Shown: positions 16,842 to 26,062 of the stretch, one piece after another
Position numbering within the stretch: position 1 is the stretch's first letter
How the letters are laid out: each line of letters opens with the position of its first letter
Assembly: GCA_030681645.1 (NCBI GenBank)
Contig: JAUXRX010000002.1
Location: forward strand, 62,001-126,000
Direction of reading: 5' to 3'
Origin: Archangium sp.
GTDB taxonomy: Bacteria > Myxococcota > Myxococcia > Myxococcales > Myxococcaceae
Length of the DNA: 64,000 nucleotides
Program-made: the position numbers and the translations under genes
Notes under the pieces: model-generated
Told to the model about the DNA's origin: nothing
Seen by the model: only the letters and a program-made list of their open reading frames with translations
Database searches by the model: none

Positions 16842-18484
16842 ACGGCGTAGCCCATCGCACCGGCCTTTTCCGGAGCGTCCGGATCGATCATCACGTTCAC
16901 GCACGCGACCGTGTTCGACTTCACCGCGCGCTCGAGCGCCCCGCGAATCTGCGAGGGCTCGGTCACCAGCTCACCCCACCCGCCCATCGCCTTGACGATC
17001 TCGTCGTAGCGGGTCGGCGCGAGCAGCGTGGCGGGTGACTTGTCGGCGCCGAAGAGCTGGATCTGCGGCACGCGGATCTGGCCCCACGCCGCGTCGTTGC
17101 CCACCACGATCACCATCGGCAGCTTGAAGCGGATCGCCGTCTCGAAGTCGAAGCCGTTGAACCCGAACGAGCCGTCACCCTGGATCACCCAGATGGTGCG
17201 ATCGGGGTACAGGGACTTCGCCGCCAGCGCGAACGGGGCGCCCACCCCCAGGCAGCCGAGCGCGCCGGGGTCGAGCCAGCGGCCGGCTTTCTTCACCTCC
17301 AACACCTTCGCGGCCATCGCCACGTAGTTGCCGCCGTCGCAGATGAACATCGGGTCGCCGGAAGAGTTGGCGACGTCGTTGATCTCCTTGGCCAGGCGGT
17401 AGTGGTGGATCGGCTTGTCGTCGTTGAACCACTTGGCGATGTTGGCGACCTTCTTCTTCTCGGCCTCGCGCAGCTTGCCCAGCTGGGCGGAACGATCGGT
17501 CTTCGGCAGCGCGGCGGTCAGCTGCGAGAGCGCCAGGCCCACGTCGGAGATCATGCCCACCTCGACCGCGCGGTTGCGGCCGATCTCCGTGGGGTCGATG
17601 TCGATCTGGATGATCTTCGAGTCGGCGCTGAAGGTCGGCTCGCCGCCGTAGTTGAGGCGGAAGTCGAAGGGCGTGCCCACCACCATCACCACGTCGGCGC
17701 CGGTGAGCGCGTCCTTGCGGGTGTGCTGGAAGAACGACGGGTGATCGGCCGGCAGGCAGCCGCGGCCCGAGCCGTTCAAGAACACCGGAATGCCGGTCTT
17801 GTCACAGAACGCCTTCAGCTCCTCGGTGGCGTTGTCCCAGTAGACCGAGCCACCGCAGATCATCGCGGGCCGCTCGGCACGGGAGAGCAACGCGACAGCC
17901 TTCTCGAGCTGCTTCGGGTCGGGCGCGATGCGCGCGGTGGTGCGGTAGTTCACGATCGGCGCCAGGGTGTCTTCGTCGGCGAAGTCGCAGAGCACGTCGA
18001 AGGCCAGCTCGAGGAACACCGGCCCCGGGCGCCCGGTGAGCGCGGTGCGGAAGGCCTTGGCGAAGTACGACGGAATGAGATCGGGCCGGGGAACGCGATC
18101 GCTCCACTTGGTGATGGTCTTGAAGAGCTCGATCTGCGGCATCTCCTGCAGCGAGCCGCGCGTCTGGTTGGCGATGTGGGCCGCGCCGCCGATGAGGATC
18201 ATCGGGGAGTTCGCGAAGTACGCGTTCGCCACCCCGGTGAGCGCGTCGGTCACGCCCGGGCCGGCGGTGACGATGGCCACCCCGATGCCGCGCGTGAGAC
18301 GGGCGTAGGCGTCAGCCGCGTGCGCGGCGGCCTGTTCGTGGCGGGTGTCGACGATCTGAATGCCCTCCTCGACGCAGCCCACGTAGATGGGCGCGATGTG
18401 GAGCCCCGAGAGCGTGAAGACGTGCTTCACGTTTTCCTTCTTGAGCATCTTCGCGACGAGCTGACCGCCAGTGAGCATTGCCAT
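16838..18484 (-). CDS. TPP-dependent decarboxylase/lyase (acetolactate synthase superfamily)
   Basis: The 548-residue protein has three domains in the ALS order. The catalytic Glu is in DTRHEQAAAHAADAYAR near residue 50. A central Rossmann-like domain follows, and the TPP/Mg motif GDGSFGFNGFDFETAIRF ends with VVGNDAAWG. The Phe/Gly-rich loop and the IGGAAHIANQTRG segment suggest the oxalyl-CoA decarboxylase or 2-hydroxyacyl-CoA lyase side rather than true acetolactate synthase. It is first in a tight operon with an isochorismatase-type hydrolase and a Rieske protein. The ATG at 18484 is chosen over a start 39 bp upstream because the domain begins there. Confidence 0.8.
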   Translation of the reverse strand: MAMLTGGQLVAKMLKKENVKHVFTLSGLHIAPIYVGCVEEGIQIVDTRHEQAAAHAADAYARLTRGIGVAIVTAGPGVTDALTGVANAYFANSPMILIGGAAHIANQTRGSLQEMPQIELFKTITKWSDRVPRPDLIPSYFAKAFRTALTGRPGPVFLELAFDVLCDFADEDTLAPIVNYRTTARIAPDPKQLEKAVALLSRAERPAMICGGSVYWDNATEELKAFCDKTGIPVFLNGSGRGCLPADHPSFFQHTRKDALTGADVVMVVGTPFDFRLNYGGEPTFSADSKIIQIDIDPTEIGRNRAVEVGMISDVGLALSQLTAALPKTDRSAQLGKLREAEKKKVANIAKWFNDDKPIHHYRLAKEINDVANSSGDPMFICDGGNYVAMAAKVLEVKKAGRWLDPGALGCLGVGAPFALAAKSLYPDRTIWVIQGDGSFGFNGFDFETAIRFKLPMVIVVGNDAAWGQIRVPQIQLFGADKSPATLLAPTRYDEIVKAMGGWGELVTEPSQIRGALERAVKSNTVACVNVMIDPDAPEKAGAMGYAV

Positions 18485-18562
18485 GGTGGAGCGCACCGAA
18501 GAACAGTCGGCCCTCCGATGCAACGTGCCTTTGCGGAAACGAACGGGCGCGGCTGTTTGCGG

Positions 18563-20977
18563 TCAGAGCTCGCTGGTGGACGAGGCAGCGGCGCAGGACG
18601 GATCGAGCGGGTAGTCGATGAGCCCGTCACTGTCGTCGTCGAGGTCGTTCGAGCACGCAGGGCAGCCCGGCCCCGAGGGACAGTCGTCGCTCTCGTCATT
18701 GTCCGAGAGGCTCGCGCAGCCGGGGTCCTGGGGGTAGCCCGCGAACCCGTCGCCGTCGGCGTCGATCTGATCGCCGCAGGCGGCGACCACGCACGTCTCG
18801 GCCCCCGCGGCCCCGAGGCAGACAGACGCGTCACACGCGAAGTTGAGGTCGCAGCGCGCGCCCAACGCGTACGTGCCCGTCACGTTGAGCGTGAAGGCGC
18901 CCGGGCTGCTCGAGCCCAGGTCGTCGACCACGATGAAGTATTCGCCCGGCGCGACGGCCGTGAGGCTCGCTCTCGAGTTCGCGCCGACGTTCGCGACCGC
19001 GCAGACGAGATCGGCGGTGCTGCACGTCGTCGTACGGATGGCGACGGCAGCGGGCGTGACCGAGCCCACCGTGTCGGCGCTCAGGCTCGCCAGCGGCAAG
19101 CGCACCTGCACCCTGAAGACCTGATCGAGCCCGTCCGCGCCGCAGCTCAGGTCGAGGTCGTTGGCCGCCCCTGCGAAGGTGCGGGGCTGGTTGGCGACGA
19201 AGGCCGGCACGGGGTCGACCGAGGCGCAGGGGGACAGCTCCGAGGGGGCAGACGCGGCCACACAACCCGGATCGGTGGGGTAGTCGGTCAACCCATCGGT
19301 GTCGTCGTCGAGGCCGTTCGAGCAGGCGGGGCAACCGGGCCCGGCCGGGCAGTCGTCGGTCTCGTCGTTGTCCGAGAGGCTCGCGCAGCCGGGATCGCCC
19401 GGGTAGCCAGCCAGGCCATCCCCGTCTGCGTCGATGGTGTCGTTGCACGCGGCCACCACGCAGGTGCCGGTGCAGACGGAGCCCTCGGCGCAGCGCAAGG
19501 TCGAGGACACCGCGCAGCTCGCGCCGGCCGCGTACACGCCGCTCAGGTTGAGGTTGAAGGTGGACGACGTCGCGCCGAGATCGTCGACGAGGATGAAGTA
19601 CTCACCCGGCGCCACGGTCGACAGCGTCGCTTGCGAATCGACGCCGAGGTTGCCCGAGCCGCAGACCAGGTCAGCGCCCCCACAGCTCGAGGCGCGGAAG
19701 GCCACGGCCGTGCGGCTCACCGAACCCAGGGTGTCTGCGCGCAGGCTGCTCAGCGGCGCAGTGACGAAGTAGCGGAACACCGCGTCGCGCCCGTTGGCGC
19801 CGCACGAGAGCGTCACGTCGTCGGCGGTACCCACGAAGCTGGCGCCCACCTGGTTGACGGAGATCGACGCGATGGCGTCGGCCGAGGTGCACTGACCCAG
19901 CTCGCTCGCGCCGCTGGCCGAAAGGCACCCCACGTCGGCGGGATGATCGATGCGCGAGTCGCCGTCGTCGTCGAGGCCGTTGCTGCACGCCGGACAGTTG
20001 GGGCCTGAGGGACAGTCGTCGGTCTCGTCGTCGTCGGCCGCGTTCGCGCAGCCCGGGTCGGTGGGGAAGCCGAGCCGGCCGTCTCCGTCTCCGTCGATGG
20101 TGTCGCTGCAGGCCGACGCACGGCAGGTGGGCGCGGGGCCGCTGAGCATGCCCGTTCCCACGCAGCTCGGCGCGGTCCCCTGGAGCACCCAGCCGGGCTC
20201 ACACGCCCAGGTCGCGGTGGCGTTGAAGGCGAGGGTCACCGCCGTGGTGCCCCCGTTGACGGTTCCGTTGGCGGGTGCCGTGACGCTGCAGGTCACCGGC
20301 TGGCAGGTGGGGGCGGCTCCAGTCAGCATTCCGGTGGCCGCGCAGCTCGGTGGAGTCCCCACGAGCCGGAAGCCGGGGTCGCACGCCCAGGTCGCGCTGG
20401 TGTTGAAGGTGAGGGTCACCGGCGTGGTGCCTCCGTTGACCGTGCCGTTGGTGGGCGCGCTCGCCTGGCAGGTGACCGCGACGCAGGTGGGCACCGGCCC
20501 GCTCAACTGGCCCGTGGCCTCGCAGCGGGGAGCGGTGCCGGTGAGGGTGAAGCCGGTGTTGCAGGACCAGCTGGCCGTGCTGCCGCTGCCGATGGTGACC
20601 GACGAGGTGCCGTTGACCGTGCCGTCGGTGGCCGCAGGCGCCGTGCAGGTCACCGCCTCGCAGGCGTGAGTGGCGGTGCACCGCATGCCCGGAACGCAGT
20701 CGGCGTCGACGCGGCAACTGGCCTCCGTGCAGGAGCCCTCGAAGCAATAGTGGCGGGCGCCGTAGACCGCCCGGCAGGCAGTGTCGTCCACGACGTCCAC
20801 GCAGCCGACGCAGGCACCGCCGCGGCACAGGCCTTCGGTCGTGCCCAGGGAGCAGGCGGCGCCCTCGGCGCCACACCCCACGGGAGGCGCACCAGCGTCC
20901 GGACCGCTGCTGGCGCCACAGGTGCTGAACATCACGACGAAGACGCTGAAAACGAAGACGCGGGCAATGCAGGACAT
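18563..20977 (-). CDS. modular surface lipoprotein: sushi, Asp-rich and PPC-like repeats
   Basis: This 804-residue protein has a signal peptide that may end in a lipobox Cys (FSTC at about 18-21). A Cys-rich module, three sushi/CCP-like repeats (each TNGTVNGG, ATWAC and PTC type) and six Asp-rich repeats of the form DTIDADGDG and NGLDDD, typical of calcium-binding thrombospondin-3-like repeats, come next. Two beta modules with VAPGEYFILVDDLG resemble bacterial pre-peptidase C-terminal domains. The last module stops at SEL, exactly where earlier copies go on into the next beta module. It is likely an extracellular adhesin or matrix protein. The ATG at 20977 is chosen because the signal peptide begins there. 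Confidence 0.75.
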   Translation of the reverse strand: MSCIARVFVFSVFVVMFSTCGASSGPDAGAPPVGCGAEGAACSLGTTEGLCRGGACVGCVDVVDDTACRAVYGARHYCFEGSCTEASCRVDADCVPGMRCTATHACEAVTCTAPAATDGTVNGTSSVTIGSGSTASWSCNTGFTLTGTAPRCEATGQLSGPVPTCVAVTCQASAPTNGTVNGGTTPVTLTFNTSATWACDPGFRLVGTPPSCAATGMLTGAAPTCQPVTCSVTAPANGTVNGGTTAVTLAFNATATWACEPGWVLQGTAPSCVGTGMLSGPAPTCRASACSDTIDGDGDGRLGFPTDPGCANAADDDETDDCPSGPNCPACSNGLDDDGDSRIDHPADVGCLSASGASELGQCTSADAIASISVNQVGASFVGTADDVTLSCGANGRDAVFRYFVTAPLSSLRADTLGSVSRTAVAFRASSCGGADLVCGSGNLGVDSQATLSTVAPGEYFILVDDLGATSSTFNLNLSGVYAAGASCAVSSTLRCAEGSVCTGTCVVAACNDTIDADGDGLAGYPGDPGCASLSDNDETDDCPAGPGCPACSNGLDDDTDGLTDYPTDPGCVAASAPSELSPCASVDPVPAFVANQPRTFAGAANDLDLSCGADGLDQVFRVQVRLPLASLSADTVGSVTPAAVAIRTTTCSTADLVCAVANVGANSRASLTAVAPGEYFIVVDDLGSSSPGAFTLNVTGTYALGARCDLNFACDASVCLGAAGAETCVVAACGDQIDADGDGFAGYPQDPGCASLSDNDESDDCPSGPGCPACSNDLDDDSDGLIDYPLDPSCAAASSTSEL

Positions 20978-21030
20978 GCGGCGCAAGATGTCACAGGGCG
21001 ACCGGAACGCCGCGCATTGATCGGCCGCGC

Positions 21031-22213
21031 TCAAGGATCCCAGCGCAAGCGCCTCCTGACTGCGTGGAGGTCGAACACCCGCCCGGCCCGACGCACGGTC
21101 AGCGTCACCACCGTCCCCTCGGTGCCTTTGATCTGCCGCAGGAACTCGTCTGTCGGAACCGAGCCCGCCAGTACGCCTTCGGCGGCGAGGATCTCGTCAC
21201 CCACCTCGACCCCCGCGACGCGCGCCCCGCCTTCGCGGTGAAGGGCGCTGACCCGGTAGCCCAGGCCCTCATCGGGGGAAGCGCGTGACTCGAACTGCAT
21301 CCCGACGCCCTCGTACTCGGGCGATTCCCCCGAGGACCGCGTCGCAGGCGTCAGCCCAATACGAACCGGATCGCCCGAGCCCACTCCCAGCACCACCTCC
21401 CGGGTGCGGTAGCCGGAGCGGTCCACGGAGACCTCCACCCTCCCCGGCTTGAGCCCGTCGAGGAGGAAGCGTCCCAGGGCATCGCTCCTCACGGGCATCA
21501 CGTCGGGGTTGGACCGCACGGAGACCCATGCGCGACCGAGAGGGAGGGCCGTGTCCTGGTCGAACACCCAGCCCGCGATCGAGCTGCCACGCTCCAGGCC
21601 GAAGTCGACGTCGGTCACCGCTTCGCCGCGCGGCACCACGACGCTCTCCCTGGCGAGCAGAAACCCCGGTGCCACCACCTCGAGATCTCCGCTCATGCGC
21701 GGCACGCCGGCGATCAGGTATCGGCCGTCGGGTGAGCTGACCTGGAGTTCCGTGCTGAACGTGACGGACTGGACCCGAAGGCGAAAGCTCGTCACGGGCG
21801 CGCCCTGGGCAAGCACGCGGCCGGACAGCGTTCCCTCGCGCGCGAGCAACAGCAGCCGAGCCCTGTCGGCTGCTCCGAATCGGAGCATCGACGAAGCCTG
21901 CTCCCCCAGCGTCGCCTGGACCTCGAGGACTGCCTTCGCCGGGACCTCGAGCGAGAACTCCCCGCGCTCGTCGCTCGTGACTGAGAAGGCAACGGCCTTC
22001 GCCCGTGTCCGCGCTGATCACCTGGCCGCCTATTCGGATCTTCGCGGGCTGCAACCGCGCGGGCTCGCTTGCGGCGGGGGTCGTCGCCCGGGGCCCGTCG
22101 GACCTGGACAGCGGGATCTCAGCGCGCTCGACTGCGTCCTCCTGCGCGGGCTGCCAGACGAGGAACGCGGTGATGACAAGCACACCGATGACCACCAGCC
22201 CCGTCCGTCTCAT
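21031..22213 (-). pseudogene. carboxypeptidase-regulatory-like and PDZ protein, frameshifted
   Basis: An N-terminal piece starts at ATG 22213 with a membrane anchor (GLVVIGVLVITAFLV) and runs to VISADTGEGR. The C-terminal piece continues in another frame with AVAFSVTSDERGEFSLEV. They join at about 22000, where one extra base in GGGCGAAGG breaks the frame; the length from start to stop is 3n+1. The rest has at least three beta domains of the carboxypeptidase regulatory type (PDGRYLIAGV, LGRFLLDGLKPG) and a C-terminal PDZ domain (GGARVAGVEVGDEIL). It may be a recent pseudogene or an assembly error. The intact protein would be membrane-anchored and periplasmic. Confidence 0.7.
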
Positions 22214-22247
22214 GAGGTGAATGGTAGACGACTTGCCCTCTCCCCGA

Positions 22248-22269
22248 CCCTCTCCCCCCGGGGAGAGGG
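22248..22269. repeat. 10-bp perfect hairpin between divergent genes
   Basis: CCCTCTCCCC pairs with GGGGAGAGGG around a 2-base loop. It lies between the divergent starts at 22213 and 22316. It could be a REP-like sequence or affect both promoters. Confidence 0.5.
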
Positions 22270-22315
22270 AGATAGGGGTTGCCGATTTGGGTCCGGCCGG
22301 TGAGAACTCCCGCCC

Positions 22316-23818
22316 ATGAGCCTCACTGAGAAAGAGACGGCTGATCTCTTCCACGCCCTGAAGTGGGACGCGAAGCGCTTCGGGCAGGAACTCGCGGACA
22401 CCGCCTATGCCCGCGGCCTGGCCGTCACCAACAAGGACGACGGCACCACCAAGGCGATCCCCATCACCGCCACGCCGGTGATCATCGACGAGGCCGAGCT
22501 GCGCCGCCGGCAGGAACTCGCCGCCCGCATCGCGTCCGCGACGCTCAAGATGTCTCGCGCCGTGCTCGGAAACCCCGAGCGCAGTGAGCTCGTGCTCGGT
22601 GGGCTGTCGCCGCTCGAGAAGGGCTTCGCGGCCACCACCTTCGAGCAGCTCGAGACCCTCGTCACCACCCGCGTCGACTTCTTCGTCGGAGAAACGGCGA
22701 ACTCGCGCCTCGAGGGGAAGCAGGTCAGCGCGCTCGAGGTCAACGCCACCATCCCCGCGATGCAGGGCTATTCCGACATCGCCGCGAACACCTTCCTCGA
22801 GGTGGTGGGCCGCACCTGGGGCGCGCCGGATCACGTCATCGCCGGCTGGCAGGCGCGCAACGGCAGCAACGCCATGGCCCTCTACCGCGCGCTGCTCTCG
22901 GGCTACGCGCAGGTGCGCCCGGGCAAGTCGCCTTCCCGCATCGCCCTGCTCTCCCGCCGCAACGACGCGCAGCTCACCGAGCAGAAGTACCTCCTCGAGC
23001 GCTTCCGCGAGTGGGGCGCCGAGGCCGACATCGTTCACCCCGATCAGCTCAGCGGCACCGACGCCGTCACCGCCGACGGGAAGACGTACGATCTCGTCTA
23101 CCGCCACCTCTTCGTGCGGCGCCTCGAGGAGCCCGGCATGGTGGGCGCCGATTACGTGAAGGCGCTCCTCGCCGAGCCCAACGGCACCCGCGCCGTCGTG
23201 CTCAACCCGCCCGCGTCCCAGGTCGAGGTGAAGGCCGTGTTCGCCCTGCTCTCCCAGGCGCTGGAAGACGGCAAGCTCGCGAAGGAAGCGAAGCTCAGCG
23301 ACGTCGAGCTCGAGGCGATCAAGGAATCAGTGCCGTGGACCCGCCCGTTCCACGGCGAAGCGCTCACCGCTGAAGTCATCGCCAACCCCGATCGCTTCGT
23401 CCTCAAGCGCAGCTGGGACTACGGCGGCCGCGCGGTGTTCGTCGGCCGCACCCGCGCCGAGCCGGGTTTCGCCGAGCGCACCAAGGCCGCGTACGGAGAG
23501 GTGCTCGACTGGAACGCGCTGTGTCTGCGCGCCGCGGCCGATCCCGTCGGTGGTGGCTTCGTGGTGCAGCAGGTGATCGACATCCGCCCCGAGGAGCACC
23601 TCCTCTGCAGCGGCCCGGCCCAGATTCCCACCGAGCTGTACGTCGACTTCTCGGCGTACGCGTCGGTCGGGCTCGACTCACAGCCAAAATGGGGAGGCGT
23701 CTGCCGCGGCTCCATCAGCCACATCGTGAACATCGTGGGCGGGGGCGGTGTTCTGCCCCTGATCACCAGCGAGGTCGCACAGTCGCTCCTCATGGCGTAC
23801 CGCGCCTGGGGAAAGTAA
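22316..23818 (+). CDS. ATP-grasp-like protein, function unknown
   Basis: This 500-residue cytoplasmic protein contains FVLKRSWDYGGRAVFVGR and GGFVVQQVID in the C-terminal half, which look like the ATP-binding Lys strand, glycine loop and beta strand of circularly permuted ATP-grasp enzymes. The N-terminal half has LEVNATIPAMQGYSD, and there is a VNIVGGGGVLPL stretch near the end. Family members ligate amines or amino acids to carboxylates, as in glutathionylspermidine synthase-like proteins. No substrate can be named. The gene lies 13 bp before the BI-1 gene. Confidence 0.55.
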   Translation: MSLTEKETADLFHALKWDAKRFGQELADTAYARGLAVTNKDDGTTKAIPITATPVIIDEAELRRRQELAARIASATLKMSRAVLGNPERSELVLGGLSPLEKGFAATTFEQLETLVTTRVDFFVGETANSRLEGKQVSALEVNATIPAMQGYSDIAANTFLEVVGRTWGAPDHVIAGWQARNGSNAMALYRALLSGYAQVRPGKSPSRIALLSRRNDAQLTEQKYLLERFREWGAEADIVHPDQLSGTDAVTADGKTYDLVYRHLFVRRLEEPGMVGADYVKALLAEPNGTRAVVLNPPASQVEVKAVFALLSQALEDGKLAKEAKLSDVELEAIKESVPWTRPFHGEALTAEVIANPDRFVLKRSWDYGGRAVFVGRTRAEPGFAERTKAAYGEVLDWNALCLRAAADPVGGGFVVQQVIDIRPEEHLLCSGPAQIPTELYVDFSAYASVGLDSQPKWGGVCRGSISHIVNIVGGGGVLPLITSEVAQSLLMAYRAWGK

Positions 23819-23831
23819 ACAGGGGACCACC

Positions 23832-24536
23832 ATGAACGAACCCGGATACTCGTACTCGCCCACGGGCAATGCCTCGGCCGTCCTCGCCCAGGAATCGGCG
23901 CGCGTCTTCATGCAGCGCGTGTACTGGTGGATGTCGATCGGCCTCGCCCTCACCGGAGGCATCGCCTTCACCGTGGCGTCCAGCCAGGAGCTCACCAACC
24001 TGGTGCTGCCGTTCTTCTACCCGCTCGTGATCATCGAGCTGGTGGTCGTGTTCGCGTTCGTCTTCGTGCAGTCGAAGGTGTCGGGGCCGGTGGCCGCGGC
24101 CATGTTCCTGGCCTACGCCGTGCTCAACGGCCTCACCTTCTCGGTGATCTTCCTCGTGTACGAGCTGGGCAGCATCGGCTCGGCCTTCGTGATCACCGCC
24201 GGCACCTTCGGTGCGATGAGCGTCTACGGCACCGTGACCAAGAAGGACCTCTCGGGCTGGGGCTCGTTCCTGATGATGGGCCTCATCGGCATCATCATCG
24301 CGGGCATCGTGAACATCTTCCTGCAGTCCGACTTTCTCGGCTTCGTGAAGAGCTGCGCCGCGGTGGTGATCTTCGCGGGCCTCACCGCCTACGACACCCA
24401 GAAGCTGCGCACCCACCACGCCAACAGCGGCTTCTCGTCGGCCATGGCGCTCTCCATCACCGGCGCGCTCATGCTGTACCTCGACTTCGTCAACCTGTTC
24501 CTCCACATCCTCCGGTTGATCGGCCGCCGCCGCTGA
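23832..24536 (+). CDS. Bax inhibitor-1 (BI-1/YccA) family membrane protein
   Basis: The 234-residue protein has a short polar N-terminus (QESARVFMQRVYWWMS, a family hallmark), then seven hydrophobic segments and a DTQKLR motif near the sixth to seventh, as in YccA/YbhL and BI-1. Bacterial members sit in the inner membrane, interact with FtsH or act as calcium leak channels. The role here is unassigned. It follows the ATP-grasp-like gene by 13 bp. Confidence 0.88.
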   Translation: MNEPGYSYSPTGNASAVLAQESARVFMQRVYWWMSIGLALTGGIAFTVASSQELTNLVLPFFYPLVIIELVVVFAFVFVQSKVSGPVAAAMFLAYAVLNGLTFSVIFLVYELGSIGSAFVITAGTFGAMSVYGTVTKKDLSGWGSFLMMGLIGIIIAGIVNIFLQSDFLGFVKSCAAVVIFAGLTAYDTQKLRTHHANSGFSSAMALSITGALMLYLDFVNLFLHILRLIGRRR

Positions 24537-24567
24537 CTCATGTTCCGCGTCCTCCGCCCAGCGGAGC

Positions 24568-24597
24568 GGCCCCGGAGCCGGCAGGCGTAGCGGGGCC
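24568..24597. repeat. GC-rich inverted repeat before a start codon
   Basis: GGCCCCG pairs with CGGGGCC across 16 bases, within an 80-bp spacer full of AGCGGAGCG-type triplets. It may end the BI-1 transcript or be a very diverged relative of element A. Confidence 0.35.
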
Positions 24598-24617
24598 TGC
24601 AGCGGAGCGAGTCGAAA

Positions 24618-26000
24618 ATGGACGCGAAACAGCAGAAGACCTTCGTCGGGATCATCCTGATCGTCATTCTGGGCGCCGTGGCCTGCTGCGGGCTCACCGT
24701 CGCGATCGGCGCCTTCGTCGGCTACCAGGAAGCGCAGCAGCTCGCCGCCGCCGGTCCTCCTGACGCCGGGAGCGCGACCGCGCCCAGTCCCGATCCCGAC
24801 GACCCCGACGCGCCGCCCGACGACTCGCCGCTCCGGCAGCAGTTCGCCGACGAGATCCTCGCCGGCCTCGCCGACGCGGGCCGCGAGGACTACGTCTACC
24901 AGCCTGCCACGTTCGATCTCGTCGCCGACGGCGGCGCGCAGATCTCCCTCGACAACCTCTACGACGAGTACGCCGCCCGGGACGAAAGCGAGCGCCCCGA
25001 TTTCGTCGACCGCACCATCCGCGGCTTCTTTCCCCAGGACGTGCCCACGGAATGGGCTCGCGCCGCCCCCGACGTGGTCGTCACCGTGCGCGATCGCATC
25101 TTCGTCGAGCTCCTCGCCGTCCGCTCAGACAAGCCCCTCGACGTCCTGCGGCGCCCGCTGAGCGACGATCTCGTCGAGCTGGTCGTCTACGACGGCCCCG
25201 ACAGCATGCAGTACCTCACCGACGATCACCTCTCCGACTGGGGCAAGACCGCCGACGAGGTCTTCCGCCAGGGCCGCAAGCAGCTCGCCGCCCGCAGCAA
25301 GGAACCCTTCACCAGCCTCTCCCCCGGCGTCTGGGAGTCACCCTGGGCCGACAACCACGACATCGGCCGAGCCGTGCTGTTCGACACGATCCGCAAGCTC
25401 GAGGTGAAGGGCGACCCCGTGCTGTTCCTCCCCCAGCGCGATCACCTGCTCGTCACCGGGTCGAACGACGCCGAGGGGCTGCTGGCCATGGGCGAGCTGC
25501 TCAGCGAGCGCCTCGACCTGCCCCGCTCGAACACCGGCCGCGGCTGGCGGCTCACCAGACAGGGCCTGGTGCCCTTCATCCCCGGGGCGGACGACGCGCT
25601 GCTCACCGCGCTGCGCCTCGAAGCGAGCGCGAAGGACGCGAACGAGCAGAAGAAGGCGCTCGACGAGAAGTACGCGCAGGACGGCACCGACATCTTCGTG
25701 GGCACCACCCTCTTCACCGAGGACGACGACGGCGTCCAGCGCACCTACTGCGTATGGACCAGGGACGCGGACACCCTCATGCCGAAGGCCGACTTCATCG
25801 TGTTCGTCGACCTCGACCTGCCGGAGCCCGATCGCGTGGTCGCCGCCGCGCCGTGGGACTCAGTGATGAAGAAGCTCGGCAGCCAGGTCGCGCCCGATGA
25901 CTCGTTCTGGCCGCGCCGCTACAAGGTGACGACCTTCCCCGACAAACGAATGCTCAAGTCGCTCGGAACGCACCCGTTCTTCCGCCGCAACAAGGAGTGA
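24618..26000 (+). CDS. membrane-anchored protein with DUF1444-like domain
   Basis: This encodes 460 residues. One membrane segment (about 9-35) is followed by a Pro/Asp-rich linker (about 45-75) and a soluble domain. The order VELLAVRSD, then a pattern like DWGKTADEVFRQGRKQL, then PVLFLPQRDHLLVTGSNDAEG recalls the DUF1444/YtpQ family, where a polypeptide after the GRK helix ends in a DxLLVTGS strand. No catalytic motif is evident. It likely faces the periplasm if the N-terminus is in the cytoplasm. Confidence 0.5.
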   Translation: MDAKQQKTFVGIILIVILGAVACCGLTVAIGAFVGYQEAQQLAAAGPPDAGSATAPSPDPDDPDAPPDDSPLRQQFADEILAGLADAGREDYVYQPATFDLVADGGAQISLDNLYDEYAARDESERPDFVDRTIRGFFPQDVPTEWARAAPDVVVTVRDRIFVELLAVRSDKPLDVLRRPLSDDLVELVVYDGPDSMQYLTDDHLSDWGKTADEVFRQGRKQLAARSKEPFTSLSPGVWESPWADNHDIGRAVLFDTIRKLEVKGDPVLFLPQRDHLLVTGSNDAEGLLAMGELLSERLDLPRSNTGRGWRLTRQGLVPFIPGADDALLTALRLEASAKDANEQKKALDEKYAQDGTDIFVGTTLFTEDDDGVQRTYCVWTRDADTLMPKADFIVFVDLDLPEPDRVVAAAPWDSVMKKLGSQVAPDDSFWPRRYKVTTFPDKRMLKSLGTHPFFRRNKE

Positions 26001-26062
26001 TCTGTAAATCCTCATTCCAGTTTCCTCACGAAGCGGGAGTCTGACCCGGCCGAGAACGGCGC

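Noticed and set aside
17402-20008. An 868-residue open frame crossing the TPP enzyme and sushi protein genes on the other strand
   Set aside because: It spans two well supported genes and has no recognisable domain.
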